Assembly: GCA_964625745.1 (NCBI GenBank)
Contig: CAZVCJ010000003.1
Location: 5,515-69,514 of the forward strand
Origin: CAZVCJ01 sp964625745
GTDB taxonomy: Bacteria > Chloroflexota > Anaerolineae > VGOG01
Reading direction: 5' to 3'
DNA length: 64,000 nt
How positions within the stretch are numbered: the first letter of the stretch is position 1; the number at the start of each line of letters is the position of its first letter. Of this stretch, positions 44,252 to 52,660 are shown in pieces. The position numbers were made by a program, and so were the translations under genes. The notes under the pieces were generated by a model. The model did no database searches and was not told where the DNA came from. It saw only the letters and a program-made list of their open reading frames with translations.

Positions 44252-44439
44252 AAATCGGTCTCTTTCGTAGATGTCATTGCGAGTCTTCCATGGCACGGTG
44301 CGCCATCGTAGGGGGCAGAAATGTTCCACCCTCACCCTAACCCTCTCCCTGCGAGGGAGAGGGGACTTGCCCCCTCGCCTCTTTGGGGAGAGGGCGGGGG
44401 TGAGGGGAAGTTTCTGAGTAGATGCTCCACAGGGTAACA
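44252..44439. repeat. GC-rich palindromic repeat between moxR and the radical SAM gene
   Basis: Contains TTGCGAGTC and, from about 44325 to 44410, CCCTCACCC...CTCTCCC, then GGGAGAGGGG..., then GAGAGGGCGGGGGTGAGGGG, a set of inverse repeats of the same class as the sequences inserted in the radical SAM, leuS and kinase genes. Confidence 0.8.
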
Positions 44440-45390
44440 TCATACCCGGACTCGTGCGCCGGGCACAGGTACTGATTTGAGGATCTCCTCGACCACGGCT
44501 CTGGGATCAACCTCTTTGATTCGGGCCGAGGGGCTGACGATCAGACGGTGGGCCAGAGTGGTCATGGCCAGGGCCTTGATGTCATCGGGAATGACGTAGT
44601 CACATCCCAGGAGGGCGGCACGCGCTCGGCTGGTTTTGTAGAGAGCCAGGCTTCCTCGGGGGCTGGCCCCGAGATAAACATCAGGGTGATTGCGGGTGGC
44701 GTTCACCAGGGCCACGATGTATTCTTTGATTAGTGGGTCTACATAAACCTCTTTGACCTTCTCCTGAGCGTTCAGCAGTTCTCGGATGTCTATCACTTGC
44801 TCAAGCGTTTCCACGGGGTGCACGTATTGTTGAGAATCGAGGATGGCTATCTCGTTCTCAGGGCTGGGATAGCCGAGGCTGATGCGCATCATGAAGCGGT
44901 CCAACTGGGCCTCGGGCAGGGGGAAAGTGCCCTCGTACTCAATGGGGTTTTGCGTGGCCAGGACGAGGAAGGGCTCAGGGATCGGGTAGGTGACCCCGTC
45001 CACCGTGACCTGTTGCTCCTGCATGGCCTCCAGCAGGGCTGATTGGGTCTTGGGGGTGGCGCGATTGATCTCGTCGGTGAGGACGATTTGAGCCATCACC
45101 GGGCCGGGTCGGAACTCGAACTCTCGCGTCTTCTGATTGAACACCGACACCCCGGTCACGTCGCTGGGCAGCATATCCGGAGTGAACTGGATGCGCCGGA
45201 AGGTGCAGCCGATGGATTTGGCGATGGACCTGGCCAGCATCGTCTTGCCCACGCCGGGCACATCCTCGATGAGTAAGTGCCCCCGGCAGAGCAGGCCCAC
45301 CAGGGCGAGCCTTATTGCCTCGTGTTTGCCGATGATGACCTTCGCCACGTTGTTGATGACTTTCTCGGCAATAGCCTGGACGTCGTTCAT
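44440..45390 (-). CDS. MoxR-family AAA+ ATPase
   Basis: 316-aa ATPase. Walker A is [12 protein letters not shown], Walker [14 protein letters not shown], sensor 1 [13 protein letters not shown], with [13 protein letters not shown] typical of MoxR. These proteins act as chaperones with DUF58 and vWA partners to mature enzymes or envelope complexes. ATG at 45390 follows GAGAGGAG. An extended -10 promoter lies about 60 bases upstream. Its partner DUF58 lies two genes downstream, after a radical SAM gene. Confidence 0.93.
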   Translation of the reverse strand: MNDVQAIAEKVINNVAKVIIGKHEAIRLALVGLLCRGHLLIEDVPGVGKTMLARSIAKSIGCTFRRIQFTPDMLPSDVTGVSVFNQKTREFEFRPGPVMAQIVLTDEINRATPKTQSALLEAMQEQQVTVDGVTYPIPEPFLVLATQNPIEYEGTFPLPEAQLDRFMMRISLGYPSPENEIAILDSQQYVHPVETLEQVIDIRELLNAQEKVKEVYVDPLIKEYIVALVNATRNHPDVYLGASPRGSLALYKTSRARAALLGCDYVIPDDIKALAMTTLAHRLIVSPSARIKEVDPRAVVEEILKSVPVPGARVRV

Positions 45391-45450
45391 GGTTTTGCGC
45401 TCCTCTCGGGTGATGTTTATCTCTTTGGCTAGACGTGTATGCCAGGGTAC

Positions 45451-45459
45451 ATTATACCA
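45451..45459 (-). promoter_or_regulatory. Extended -10 promoter of moxR
   Basis: On the minus strand the bases read TGGTATAAT, an extended -10, about 60 bases before the moxR ATG. Confidence 0.6.
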
Positions 45460-45635
45460 GCATTTGGCGAAAAATGGTAATGGCGATAAGTCCCGGCGGG
45501 GGATGGTTCTCCTCAATCTATACCTTGAGGCAGGGTCAAAAGTTCATCCCGAAAGGGAACAGGTGTGGTAGACCACAGATTAGAGCCCAGATACCGATTC
45601 CAGATCTGTGTCCTGAAAAGCCAATGCACCACCTT

Positions 45636-45664
45636 TTGTACTCCTCCCCCAAGTGTGATATAAT
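45636..45664 (+). promoter_or_regulatory. Promoter of the thpR unit
   Basis: TTGTAC (45636-45641), 17 bases, TATAAT (45659-45664). The next gene is thpR; a dispersed repeat lies in the leader. Confidence 0.65.
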
Positions 45665-45668
45665 AAAA

Positions 45669-45752
45669 GAACAGCGGATCAGCAGGATTTACGGATCAAG
45701 TGAATTAGCCTGAGGAGGAATCCGTAAATCCTGCCCATCCGTGTTCTAACAA
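45669..45752. repeat. GCAGGATTTACGGAT palindromic repeat
   Basis: CAGCGGATCAGCAGGATTTA at the left and TAAATCCTGCCCATCCGTG at the right are imperfect inverse copies. It belongs with the cluster at 27590-27728. Confidence 0.8.
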
Positions 45753-45766
45753 TGGAGGGCGTACAC

Positions 45767-46354
45767 ATGAAACAAGTCCGTACATTTATAGCCATCGAGC
45801 TGGATGAGACCATCAACGCTGCCTTAACTGACTTGCAGGAGCAGCTCAAGGCCAAAGTACCTCGTGACTCGGTGCGCTGGGTCAAAGCGGAGGGCATCCA
45901 TCTCACCCTCAAGTTCCTGGGCGACGTGCCCGCCGACAGGATCGAGGAAATCGAGCGGACCCTCACCCAGGCATGCGCGGGGTTTCCTGCTTTTTCCTTT
46001 TCCGTCGGGGGACTGGGTTGCTTCCCCAACCCTCGGCGTCCCCGGGTCGTCTGGGTAGGAGTGCAGGAGCAGAGCGGGACTTTGGAGCGTCTTCAAAAAG
46101 CCATTGAGAATGGGATGGAGAAATTGGGGTTCGCTCCGGAAGGGCGCAAGTTCGATGCTCACCTGACCCTGGGACGAACCCAGCGACGGGCCAGTTCCGG
46201 TGACGTGCGCCGCCTGGGCCAACTGGTTTCAGAGACAGACATCGGCCTGTTGGGCCAGATGGAGGCGCGGTCGGTCAGCTTGATAAAGAGCGATCTGAAG
46301 CCGACAGGCGCGGTGTATACCCAGTTAGCAGCGGTGAAATTAGAGGGGACATGA
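45767..46354 (+). CDS. thpR: RNA 2',3'-cyclic phosphodiesterase
   Basis: 195-aa member of the 2H phosphoesterase superfamily. Two HxTx motifs are seen: GIHLTLKFLGD and DAHLTLGRTQ. RNA 2',3'-cyclic phosphodiesterases (ThpR/LigT) open 2',3'-cyclic ends of RNA. MKQVRTFIAIELD is the usual start, and ATG at 45767 follows GGAGGG. It overlaps the next gene by ATGA, so both are translated together. Confidence 0.93.
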   Translation: MKQVRTFIAIELDETINAALTDLQEQLKAKVPRDSVRWVKAEGIHLTLKFLGDVPADRIEEIERTLTQACAGFPAFSFSVGGLGCFPNPRRPRVVWVGVQEQSGTLERLQKAIENGMEKLGFAPEGRKFDAHLTLGRTQRRASSGDVRRLGQLVSETDIGLLGQMEARSVSLIKSDLKPTGAVYTQLAAVKLEGT

Positions 46355-46815
46355 TCGTAGCTGTCATCGGGGCGGGACGGTGCTCGGAGGAGGTGGCACG
46401 GGTTGCGGAGTCCGTCGGGCGCGAGCTGTCCAGGCGAGGGGCTACCCTGGTCTGCGGCGGCCTGGGCGGAGTGATGGAGGCAGCCTGCCGAGGGGCCAAA
46501 TCAGAAGGCGGCCTGACCATTGGCATCTTGCCTGGCTTCAGTCGTCACGAGGCTAATCCCTACGTGGATATTCCCGTGGTCACGGGGCTGGGCGAGGCTC
46601 GTAACGTCATCGTTGTCCGTACCTCTCAGGCGGTGATCGCCGTGGACGGTGAGTATGGCACCCTTTCGGAGATCGCCTACGCCCTCAAGCTGGGAATCCC
46701 GGTCGTTGGCCTTAGCACCTGGCAGTTGGCTAAAGAAGGACGCCAGGTGTCGGCCATCGTGGAGGCGGCGACTCCTACTGAGGCGGTGGACAAGGCCCTG
46801 GCGCTGGCCAAATGA
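46351..46815 (+). CDS. TIGR00725-family LOG-like nucleotide-binding protein
   Basis: 154-aa protein with a Rossmann-like fold of the lysine decarboxylase-like/LOG superfamily: MIVAVIGAGRCSEEVARVAE, LVCGGLGGVMEAACRGAK and AVDGEYGTLSEIAYALKLG (the PGGxGTxxE motif appears as DGEYGTLSE). It may be a nucleotide-binding or phosphoribohydrolase-like protein; the exact activity is unknown. It overlaps thpR and meets the Amt gene tail to tail. Confidence 0.85.
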   Translation: MIVAVIGAGRCSEEVARVAESVGRELSRRGATLVCGGLGGVMEAACRGAKSEGGLTIGILPGFSRHEANPYVDIPVVTGLGEARNVIVVRTSQAVIAVDGEYGTLSEIAYALKLGIPVVGLSTWQLAKEGRQVSAIVEAATPTEAVDKALALAK

Positions 46816-46823
46816 GTAACGAG

Positions 46824-48299
46824 TTACCAGGTTCCGCTGGGCTTCGTCCCGGCCTTGATGAGCACATCGAGCATCTTGAAAAGGAGCCAGGCCAGGGCGA
46901 AGGTGATGACGGTGATGGCGGCTACCCCAATCAGTTGGGCGAAAAGCTGATTCGGGAAGTCGAGCTGGAAGCCGGAAGCGACCAGGTAGCCGGAGATCCC
47001 TTGCCCAGCGATGCCCAGGTACTCCTCTGCTCCTATTCCGTTCCAGCCCGCTCCATAGCGTCCGTCAGCGAAGATGGCCAGGGCCAGGAGCCCCCACAGT
47101 CCGCACAGGCCGTGGGTGGCGATGGCTGCCGAGGGATCGTCCAGTCGCAGCAGGTACTCGACCAGGTAGACGCCCAGGGGGAGCAGTAGGCCAGCCACAG
47201 CGCCAATGATCAACGCTGCCCAGGGGGGCGCGAAGGGGCAGGCCGCGCTGATGGCGATCAGGCCAGCCGTCAGGCCGCGAGCGGCCATCAGCACGTCGGC
47301 TCTGCCGGTGGTGAACCAGGCGTAGAGCGTGGCCGCCAGCAGGCCGCCGCTGGCTGCCAGGACGACGTTCACGGCGATGAGAGCGCTGGGCAGACCCTCG
47401 TTCGACGTGTACAGGGGGTTGCTGAAGATCAGTCCCAGCCAGCCGACGAGGAGCAGCAGGGAGCCCAGGATCGCCAGGAGGGGCAGATGGACAGGAGGCA
47501 TCTGGGCAGGCTCTTCCGCGTTCTCATCGCTTTCATTCCGCAATCCGAAGCCTGCACTGAGCCTGGTCGAAGTGTCCGAAACCTGCACTGAGCCTGGTCG
47601 AAGTGTCCGCAATCCAAAGGCCAGAATCCCACCCAACGCTGCCACTCCGCCCAGCAGGTGCACCATCCCCGATCCGGCGAAGTCGACGAAGCCGTGGCCT
47701 AGCTGCAGGTTTAGACCCAGGTTCGCCAGCCAGCCGTCGCCCCAAACCCAGTTGCCGATGATGGGATAGACCACGGCCGCGATCAGCAAGGCTACAGGCG
47801 CAAGGGCAAAGGATCTGGCTCGCTTTCTCAGAGTCAGCAAAGGGATGAGACAGGCGGTGATCACCAGAGGTAGTTGGGAGAAGAAGAGGGCGTAGGCCAG
47901 CGGCGTATCGGCGCCTTTCTGCAGGAAGAAGCCCCTCAGCCCCAATGCTCCCCAGCCGGTTCCCCAGGTCGCATCCAGCGGCGACCACTCCCAGATCAAC
48001 CCTCCCAGGCCCGGCAGGTCCGAGACCAGGCCGATGCCGCCGAACTGGAGAGCGAAGCCGCAAGCCAGGTAGCCCACAATCGCCAGCCCTGTGGCTGCCA
48101 GTCCCATCATGGCCGTGGGCGCGGCTTTTTCTTCTGGCATCCCGCCGCTGGCAAGCAGAGTGAAGCCGGCCGGTATCAAGAAGGCCAGGCCACCGGCCAG
48201 CAGAGGCCAAACCAACTCGGTCTCAGGGGAATTGGTGGCGAAAGTCAGGCCGCCGAGTGAGGCGATAACAACACTTATCAAAAGACCGCTTTTAAGCAT
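46824..48299 (-). CDS. Amt-family ammonium transporter
   Basis: 491-aa membrane protein with about eleven helices. The twin-His pore residues are in FAGSGMVHLLGGVAALG and ATHGLCGLWGLLALA. It is thus of the Amt/Mep/Rh family, although quite diverged. ATG at 48299 follows GGGAGGAG. In the loop after the first His motif lie two tandem copies of a 31-bp repeat (47551-47612) that are read in two different frames (TLRPGSVQVSDTSTRLSAGF). No GlnK-type regulator gene is adjacent. Transport of ammonium is likely but unproven for this branch. Confidence 0.85.
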   Translation of the reverse strand: MLKSGLLISVVIASLGGLTFATNSPETELVWPLLAGGLAFLIPAGFTLLASGGMPEEKAAPTAMMGLAATGLAIVGYLACGFALQFGGIGLVSDLPGLGGLIWEWSPLDATWGTGWGALGLRGFFLQKGADTPLAYALFFSQLPLVITACLIPLLTLRKRARSFALAPVALLIAAVVYPIIGNWVWGDGWLANLGLNLQLGHGFVDFAGSGMVHLLGGVAALGGILAFGLRTLRPGSVQVSDTSTRLSAGFGLRNESDENAEEPAQMPPVHLPLLAILGSLLLLVGWLGLIFSNPLYTSNEGLPSALIAVNVVLAASGGLLAATLYAWFTTGRADVLMAARGLTAGLIAISAACPFAPPWAALIIGAVAGLLLPLGVYLVEYLLRLDDPSAAIATHGLCGLWGLLALAIFADGRYGAGWNGIGAEEYLGIAGQGISGYLVASGFQLDFPNQLFAQLIGVAAITVITFALAWLLFKMLDVLIKAGTKPSGTW

Positions 48300-48343
48300 C
48301 TCTCCTCCCATTAGGGTTCATAAAAGAATAACTTCCCGATACG

Positions 48344-48436
48344 GTGTCATTGCGAGCGCTTTTTGCGAAGCAATCCCCACCTTTGTTCAGCAAGGAGATT
48401 GCTTCGTCGCAAAAAAACGCTCCTCGCAATGACACC
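48344..48436. repeat. ATTGCGAG dispersed repeat
   Basis: Begins GGTGTCATTGCGAGCGC and ends with its inverse CTCGCAATGACACC; the inner part contains TTTTTGCGAAGCAATCCCCA and its partial inverse. Same family as 8218-8365. Confidence 0.88.
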
Positions 48437-48575
48437 GATGGGGAAACTTATTTCTTTACAGACCCTTAGCAGATATTGTGCAACCGTGCTTATCATACCA
48501 GATAGTGGCAAATAGTTCAAGTTTGGCTTGGCTCGAGTCAGGGCTATTCAGTTTTTAGGCTGGAGACGAGTGAGC

Positions 48576-48692
48576 GCCGATTGAGTGACCGCAGGTGTAT
48601 CGAAATCAAGCGAGCGGGTCCGACCGAGTGTCCCGCTTGGCTTCGATACGGCTCTCCGCTACGCTCCAAGCCTACTCAGCCGGCGCTTTTGC
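48576..48692. repeat. GCCGATTGAGT...TACTCAGCCGGCG dispersed repeat, copy 1
   Basis: Begins GCCGATTGAGTGACCGCAG and ends CCTACTCAGCCGGCGCTTTT; an inner inverse pair (GTATCGAAATCAAGCGAGCG / CGCTTGGCTTCGATAC) can fold into a hairpin. A second copy is at 63753-63881. Confidence 0.85.
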
Positions 48693-48707
48693 GAGAGAGG
48701 AGCATTC

Positions 48708-49544
48708 ATGCCTATCATTGACTTTCACCTGCACGCGGCTCAGCCTGAGCACTACCACCCGTGGGTGGTGGAATGGATGCAGACCTTCGTGGAAGAGGAT
48801 TTCGTGGAGCACATCGGGGAGCTCTTGACCCCCGAGGGGGTTCGGCAGGTGCTGCGGGAGAGCGGGGTGGACTACGGCGTCGTCCTGGCCGAGATCAGCC
48901 CCATCACCACCGGGGTGACGACTAACGAGTATGTGGCCGAGTTCTGCCGAGGTGTGGACTGTCTCATCCCCTTCGCCAACATCAACCCCTTCGTGGTGGC
49001 CAGGCCGGCCCAGGAACTGGAGCGCTGCGTGCAGGAGCTGGGCTGTCGGGGGCTCAAGCTTCTACCCACCTATCAACTCTTCTACCCCAACGACAACAAC
49101 CTTTACCCCGTCTACGCCACGGCCGAGGAGCTGGGTATCCCGGTCATGTTCCACACTGGCTCCTCACTCTTCCGTGGTTCCCGTCTTAAGTATGGCGACC
49201 CTCTGTTTCTGGACGACGTGGCGGTGGATTTTCCCGACCTGGTCATCGTCCAGGCTCACAGCGGGCGGGGCTTTTGGTACGACCGGGCGGCGTTCCTGGC
49301 CAGAATCCATCCCAACGTTTACATGGAAGTGGCTGGTCTGCCGCCCCACAAATTGCTGGACTACTTCCCTGAGCTAGAGCGACTGGCCGACAAGGTCATC
49401 TTCGGCACCGATTGGCCGGGCGTGCCCAGTATCGGGGGCAACATCGAGGCCATCCGCGCCCTGCCCCTCAGCGAGGAGGCCAAGGTCAAGATCCTGGGAG
49501 AGAACGCGGCGCGAATTCTGGGGATTGGGGGGGCGAGTCACTGA
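48708..49544 (+). CDS. Amidohydrolase-2-family metal hydrolase
   Basis: 278-aa TIM-barrel hydrolase. The metal motif MPIIDFHLHAAQPEHYH, later HTGSSLF, IVQAHSGRGFWYD and FGTDWPGV are the usual metal-binding positions of the amidohydrolase-2 (ACMSD-like) family. It may be a decarboxylase or lactonase-type enzyme; the substrate is unknown. ATG at 48708 follows AGAGGAG. It is followed 26 bases later by another amidohydrolase, so they probably share a pathway. Confidence 0.88.
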   Translation: MPIIDFHLHAAQPEHYHPWVVEWMQTFVEEDFVEHIGELLTPEGVRQVLRESGVDYGVVLAEISPITTGVTTNEYVAEFCRGVDCLIPFANINPFVVARPAQELERCVQELGCRGLKLLPTYQLFYPNDNNLYPVYATAEELGIPVMFHTGSSLFRGSRLKYGDPLFLDDVAVDFPDLVIVQAHSGRGFWYDRAAFLARIHPNVYMEVAGLPPHKLLDYFPELERLADKVIFGTDWPGVPSIGGNIEAIRALPLSEEAKVKILGENAARILGIGGASH

Positions 49545-49570
49545 GGCAACGAGTGAAAGAGAGAGATAAC

Positions 49571-51178
49571 ATGCAAGCGGACTTAGTTCTCTACAACGGA
49601 AACATCTATACTATGGATCAGGCCAGACCTCACGTCCAGGCGGTGGCTATCGTGGGGAATAGGATCGCCGCTGTGGGCGACGATACTCAGATCTTATGCC
49701 TCCTGGCTCCCGGCGGCGAGACCATAGACCTGGGGGGGCGCACGGTCGTGCCTGGGTTAACCGACTGCCACGTTCACTTCGTCGAATACGCCTTGCGCCT
49801 GACGCGCATTGACCTGTCGGGCATCGTCTCCAGGGCCGAGGCTGTACGGCTGGTAGCGGAACGAGCGCGGACGGCCAGGCCAGGGGAGTGGGTGCTGGGC
49901 GGGGGCTGGGATCGCAACCTCTGGGATGATACGGGCTTTCCTGCCAGAGAGGATCTGGATTCTGTGGTTCGTCATAACCCGGTGGCCCTCGGTAGCAAAG
50001 ATGGTCACTCCCTCTGGACGAACTCGCTGGCTCTGGCCAGGGCGGGCATCACCGCCGAGACCCACAGCCCGTCCGGGGGGGAGATCGAGCATCAGCCTGG
50101 GACGGGGGAGCCCACCGGCATCCTCAAGGAAAACGCCGAGGATCTGATTAGAAGCGTCATCGAGAAACCGAGCTTAGAGGCCATCGAGTCGGCGCTCAAA
50201 GTGGCCATGGCCAATGCTCAACGGGCGGGGCTGACAGGCATCCACGATTGTGAGGACGAGTTGGCTTTCGCCGCCTTCCAGGAGTTGTCGAAGAATGGCG
50301 AGCTGGGCCTGCGAGTGCTCATGCACGTACCTGCCAGGAATCTGGACGATGCCATCGGGTTGGGCCTGAGGACGGGCTTTGGCGGCGAGAAGCTGAGGGT
50401 GGGCGGGGTCAAGATGTTTGCCGATGGTGCGCTGGGCTCGCGCACGGCGGCCATGCTGGCTCCTTACCAGGACGAGCCGCTCAATTTGGGTATCGCGGTG
50501 ACATCCAAAGAGGAGATGCGAGAACTGGTGAGCAAGGCCAGCCGGGCAGGCATCAGCGCGGCCATCCACGCCATCGGCGACCGGGCCAATCGCGATGTGT
50601 TGGACATCCTGGAGGAGAGCCGCCAGTCCGGCCAGGGAATGCACCTGCGGCATCGCATCGAGCACGTTCAACTGCTGCATCCAACTGACATTCCACGCCT
50701 GGCTAAGCTGGGCATCATCGCCTCCATGCAGCCCGTCCACGCTACTTCCGACATGGACATGGTGGAGCATCATTGGGGGGAGGAACGGGGGCGGGGGGCT
50801 TACGCCTGGCGAAGCCTCCTGAATTCGGGCGCCGAGCTTGTCTTTGGCTCCGACTGCCCTGTCGAGCCTCTCGATCCGCTGGCGGGCATCCATGCGGCGG
50901 CAACCCGACGACGGGCCGATGGCTCTCCGGGGCCAGAGGGCTGGCATCCTGGGGAGCGCATCACTGTGGAGGACGCTGTGCGGGCCTACACTTCAGGTGC
51001 GGCCTACGCCTCGGGCGAGGAGCGGGAGAAGGGTTCCATCACCCCAGGCAAGCTGGCCGACCTGGTAGTGCTATCCCAGGACATCTTCGTCGCCCCTGCC
51101 ATGTCCATCCTGGAGACGGAGGTGGAGGCTACCCTCCTCGATGGGCAGTTCGTGTATTGCCGTGAGGAGTTCCTGTGA
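49571..51178 (+). CDS. YtcJ-like amidohydrolase
   Basis: 535-aa metal-dependent hydrolase. The N-terminal small domain (DLVLYNGNIYTMDQARPHVQ) leads to the HxH metal motif in TDCHVHFVEYA. Downstream AIHAIGDRANRDVLDI, HRIEHVQLL and FGSDCPVEPLDPLAGIHAAA match the YtcJ/amidohydrolase-3 group. These enzymes cleave amide bonds; the substrate is not known. ATG at 49571 follows a purine-rich GAGAGAT. It is probably cotranscribed with the amidohydrolase upstream. Confidence 0.9.
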   Translation: MQADLVLYNGNIYTMDQARPHVQAVAIVGNRIAAVGDDTQILCLLAPGGETIDLGGRTVVPGLTDCHVHFVEYALRLTRIDLSGIVSRAEAVRLVAERARTARPGEWVLGGGWDRNLWDDTGFPAREDLDSVVRHNPVALGSKDGHSLWTNSLALARAGITAETHSPSGGEIEHQPGTGEPTGILKENAEDLIRSVIEKPSLEAIESALKVAMANAQRAGLTGIHDCEDELAFAAFQELSKNGELGLRVLMHVPARNLDDAIGLGLRTGFGGEKLRVGGVKMFADGALGSRTAAMLAPYQDEPLNLGIAVTSKEEMRELVSKASRAGISAAIHAIGDRANRDVLDILEESRQSGQGMHLRHRIEHVQLLHPTDIPRLAKLGIIASMQPVHATSDMDMVEHHWGEERGRGAYAWRSLLNSGAELVFGSDCPVEPLDPLAGIHAAATRRRADGSPGPEGWHPGERITVEDAVRAYTSGAAYASGEEREKGSITPGKLADLVVLSQDIFVAPAMSILETEVEATLLDGQFVYCREEFL

Positions 51179-51222
51179 GGCGGAGGAACTCAGGGGGACT
51201 CAACGAGGGGGCGCCGCTCAGC

Positions 51223-51251
51223 TTGACAACTTCGTAACATTGCCCTATACT
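51223..51251 (+). promoter_or_regulatory. Promoter of the tRNA-Ala genes
   Basis: TTGACA (51223-51228), 17 bases, TATACT (51246-51251); the tRNA starts 12 bases later. Strong and well placed. Confidence 0.88.
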
Positions 51252-51263
51252 ATAGCAGCAGTT

Positions 51264-51336
51264 GGGGCTGTAGCTCAGATGGGAGAGCGCATCAATCGCA
51301 CTGATGAGGCCAGGGGTTCGAGTCCCCTCAGCTCCA
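51264..51336 (+). tRNA. tRNA-Ala (anticodon CGC)
   Basis: 73 bases with all arms: acceptor GGGGCTG/CAGCTCC, D stem GCTC/GAGC, anticodon stem CATCA/TGATG with loop ATCGCAC (anticodon CGC), T arm AGGGG-TTCGAGT-CCCCT, discriminator A. The CCA end is not encoded. It reads GCG codons. Confidence 0.95.
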
Positions 51337-51423
51337 TGGGAGGTTGTAGGTGGCAGGTTGTAGCGGGTAGTGTTGAGCCCGTTCTGCTACATTCTGCAAC
51401 CTACAGTACTACAACCTGACAAC

Positions 51424-51496
51424 GGGGCCGTGGCGAAGTTGGGATCGCGTCTCAATGGCATTGAGAAGGCCGAGGGTTCGAGTCCCTCCGGCTCCA
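51424..51496 (+). tRNA. tRNA-Ala (anticodon GGC)
   Basis: 73 bases: acceptor GGGGCCG/CGGCTCC, D stem GCGA/TCGC, anticodon stem TCTCA/TGAGA with loop ATGGCAT (anticodon GGC), T arm GAGGG-TTCGAGT-CCCTC. CCA is not encoded. A palindromic repeat (GGTTGTAGGTGGCAGGTTGT and its inverse) separates it from the preceding tRNA; both may come from one transcript. Confidence 0.95.
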
Positions 51497-51609
51497 CTAC
51501 TCCAGTTTAGGAGGGCCGCCTGCGTTAACCGCGCGGGCGGCGTTGTATTGCCAAACGAGGCGAGATCTTAACGTGTTGGCAACCGAAGCAAGCTGGGAAG
51601 GTTGGGGAC

Positions 51610-52251
51610 ATGAGCGTTAGAAAAGGTGAGATCATCATCGTTGGGATAGCATTACTCTCCTTTGCCATCGGCGTCTATTATTACCCTCAAATGCCGGAAC
51701 AGATGGCCTCACATTGGAACGCCAAGGGACTGGTGGATGACTATCTTCCGAGATTCTGGGGGTTGTTCTTGATACCTATTACGCTTGTTGGACTGGCCTT
51801 GCTTTTCATGGCCATTCCCAGAATAGATCCATTACGGGAGAACATTGAGAAGTTCAGAAAGTATTACGATGGATTCGTGATTCTGTTTATGATGTTCATG
51901 GTTTTCGTCTACTTTCAAACCATTCTGTGGAGTATTGGAATCGAGATAAGCCCTAATGCATTTCTTCCCATCGCCGCAGGGCTTCTGTTTGTCGGCGCCG
52001 GCATCCTTGTTGAGAATACGAGACGGAACTGGTTTGTCGGAATCAGGACCCCCTGGACGTTGAGCAGTGACGAGGTGTGGGACAAGACCCATAGAATGGG
52101 TGGAAAGCTATTCAAGATCGCTGGAGTGATCGCCATTGTGGGGATATTATTCCAGAGCTATGCGGTCTACTTCGTCCTCATTCCAGCGCTTCTAGTCGCT
52201 GTTTATACGGTCGTGTATTCCTATCTCGAATACAGGAAGGAAGTGAAGTAG
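51610..52251 (+). CDS. SdpI/DUF1648-family membrane protein
   Basis: 213-aa membrane protein with about six helices. PQMPEQMASHWNAKGLVDDY is the DUF1648 signature, and RRNWFVGIRTPWTLSSDEVW is the motif of the SdpI immunity-protein family. In Bacillus SdpI protects from the SdpC toxin and senses it; many relatives have no known toxin. Start ATG at 51610 lies after AAGGTTGGGGAC, a weak site. A terminator follows at 52321. Confidence 0.88.
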   Translation: MSVRKGEIIIVGIALLSFAIGVYYYPQMPEQMASHWNAKGLVDDYLPRFWGLFLIPITLVGLALLFMAIPRIDPLRENIEKFRKYYDGFVILFMMFMVFVYFQTILWSIGIEISPNAFLPIAAGLLFVGAGILVENTRRNWFVGIRTPWTLSSDEVWDKTHRMGGKLFKIAGVIAIVGILFQSYAVYFVLIPALLVAVYTVVYSYLEYRKEVK

Positions 52252-52320
52252 CTGCTCCGCTCAGCGTTTGGGCCTGGATGGATTAGCTCACGAAGTACAA
52301 AACTATCCGTCGAAGACACA

Positions 52321-52353
52321 AGCCGCCTGCGCCAACCGCGCAGGCGGCTTTTT
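52321..52353 (+). terminator. Terminator after the SdpI-like gene
   Basis: AGCCGCCTGCG (52321-52331) pairs with CGCAGGCGGCT (52339-52349), followed by TTTTTG. A related unit with the same following bases (TTGCCAAACGAGG) occurs after the second tRNA near 51515-51563, so it is also a small repeat. Confidence 0.88.
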
Positions 52354-52392
52354 GTGTTGCCAAACGAGGGGAAACATGATATACTATGATTA

Positions 52393-52660
52393 TGGAACTA
52401 CTGCCACGTCCTGCGGGACGACGGCGTCAGCTACGGCGACTACGTGGAGCAGTTGGCCTGCTTGCTGTTCCTCAAGATGGCCGACGAGCAAACCAGGCCG
52501 CCCTTCAACTTCTGGCTGAAAGACGAGAGTCTGGAGGACACCGAAAACCTACCCGATCCCGACGTGCTGGTCGGGGAGATCGTGGAGAACTTGCAAGCTG
52601 CATTGGAGCAGTTCAGCACATCTATGAGGAATTGGGCGGGGAGTGGAAGGAGTCAACAAA
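52393..52660 (+). pseudogene. HsdM relic of a type I R-M system (internal deletion)
   Basis: One frame reads YCHVLRDDGVSYGDYVEQLA and CLLFLKMADEQTRPPFN, the N-terminal part of a type I methyltransferase subunit, and then jumps at once to DESLEDTENLPDPDVLVGEI and VENLQAALEQF, which resembles its C-terminal helix. The whole catalytic domain is missing. The end (HIYEELGGEW) is in another frame, so there is also a frameshift. No HsdR or HsdS is near. Confidence 0.7.

Noticed and set aside
44095..44277. A longer N-terminus of the radical SAM protein across the gap
   Set aside because: The extra part is a duplicate of the same gene start caused by overlapping contigs.
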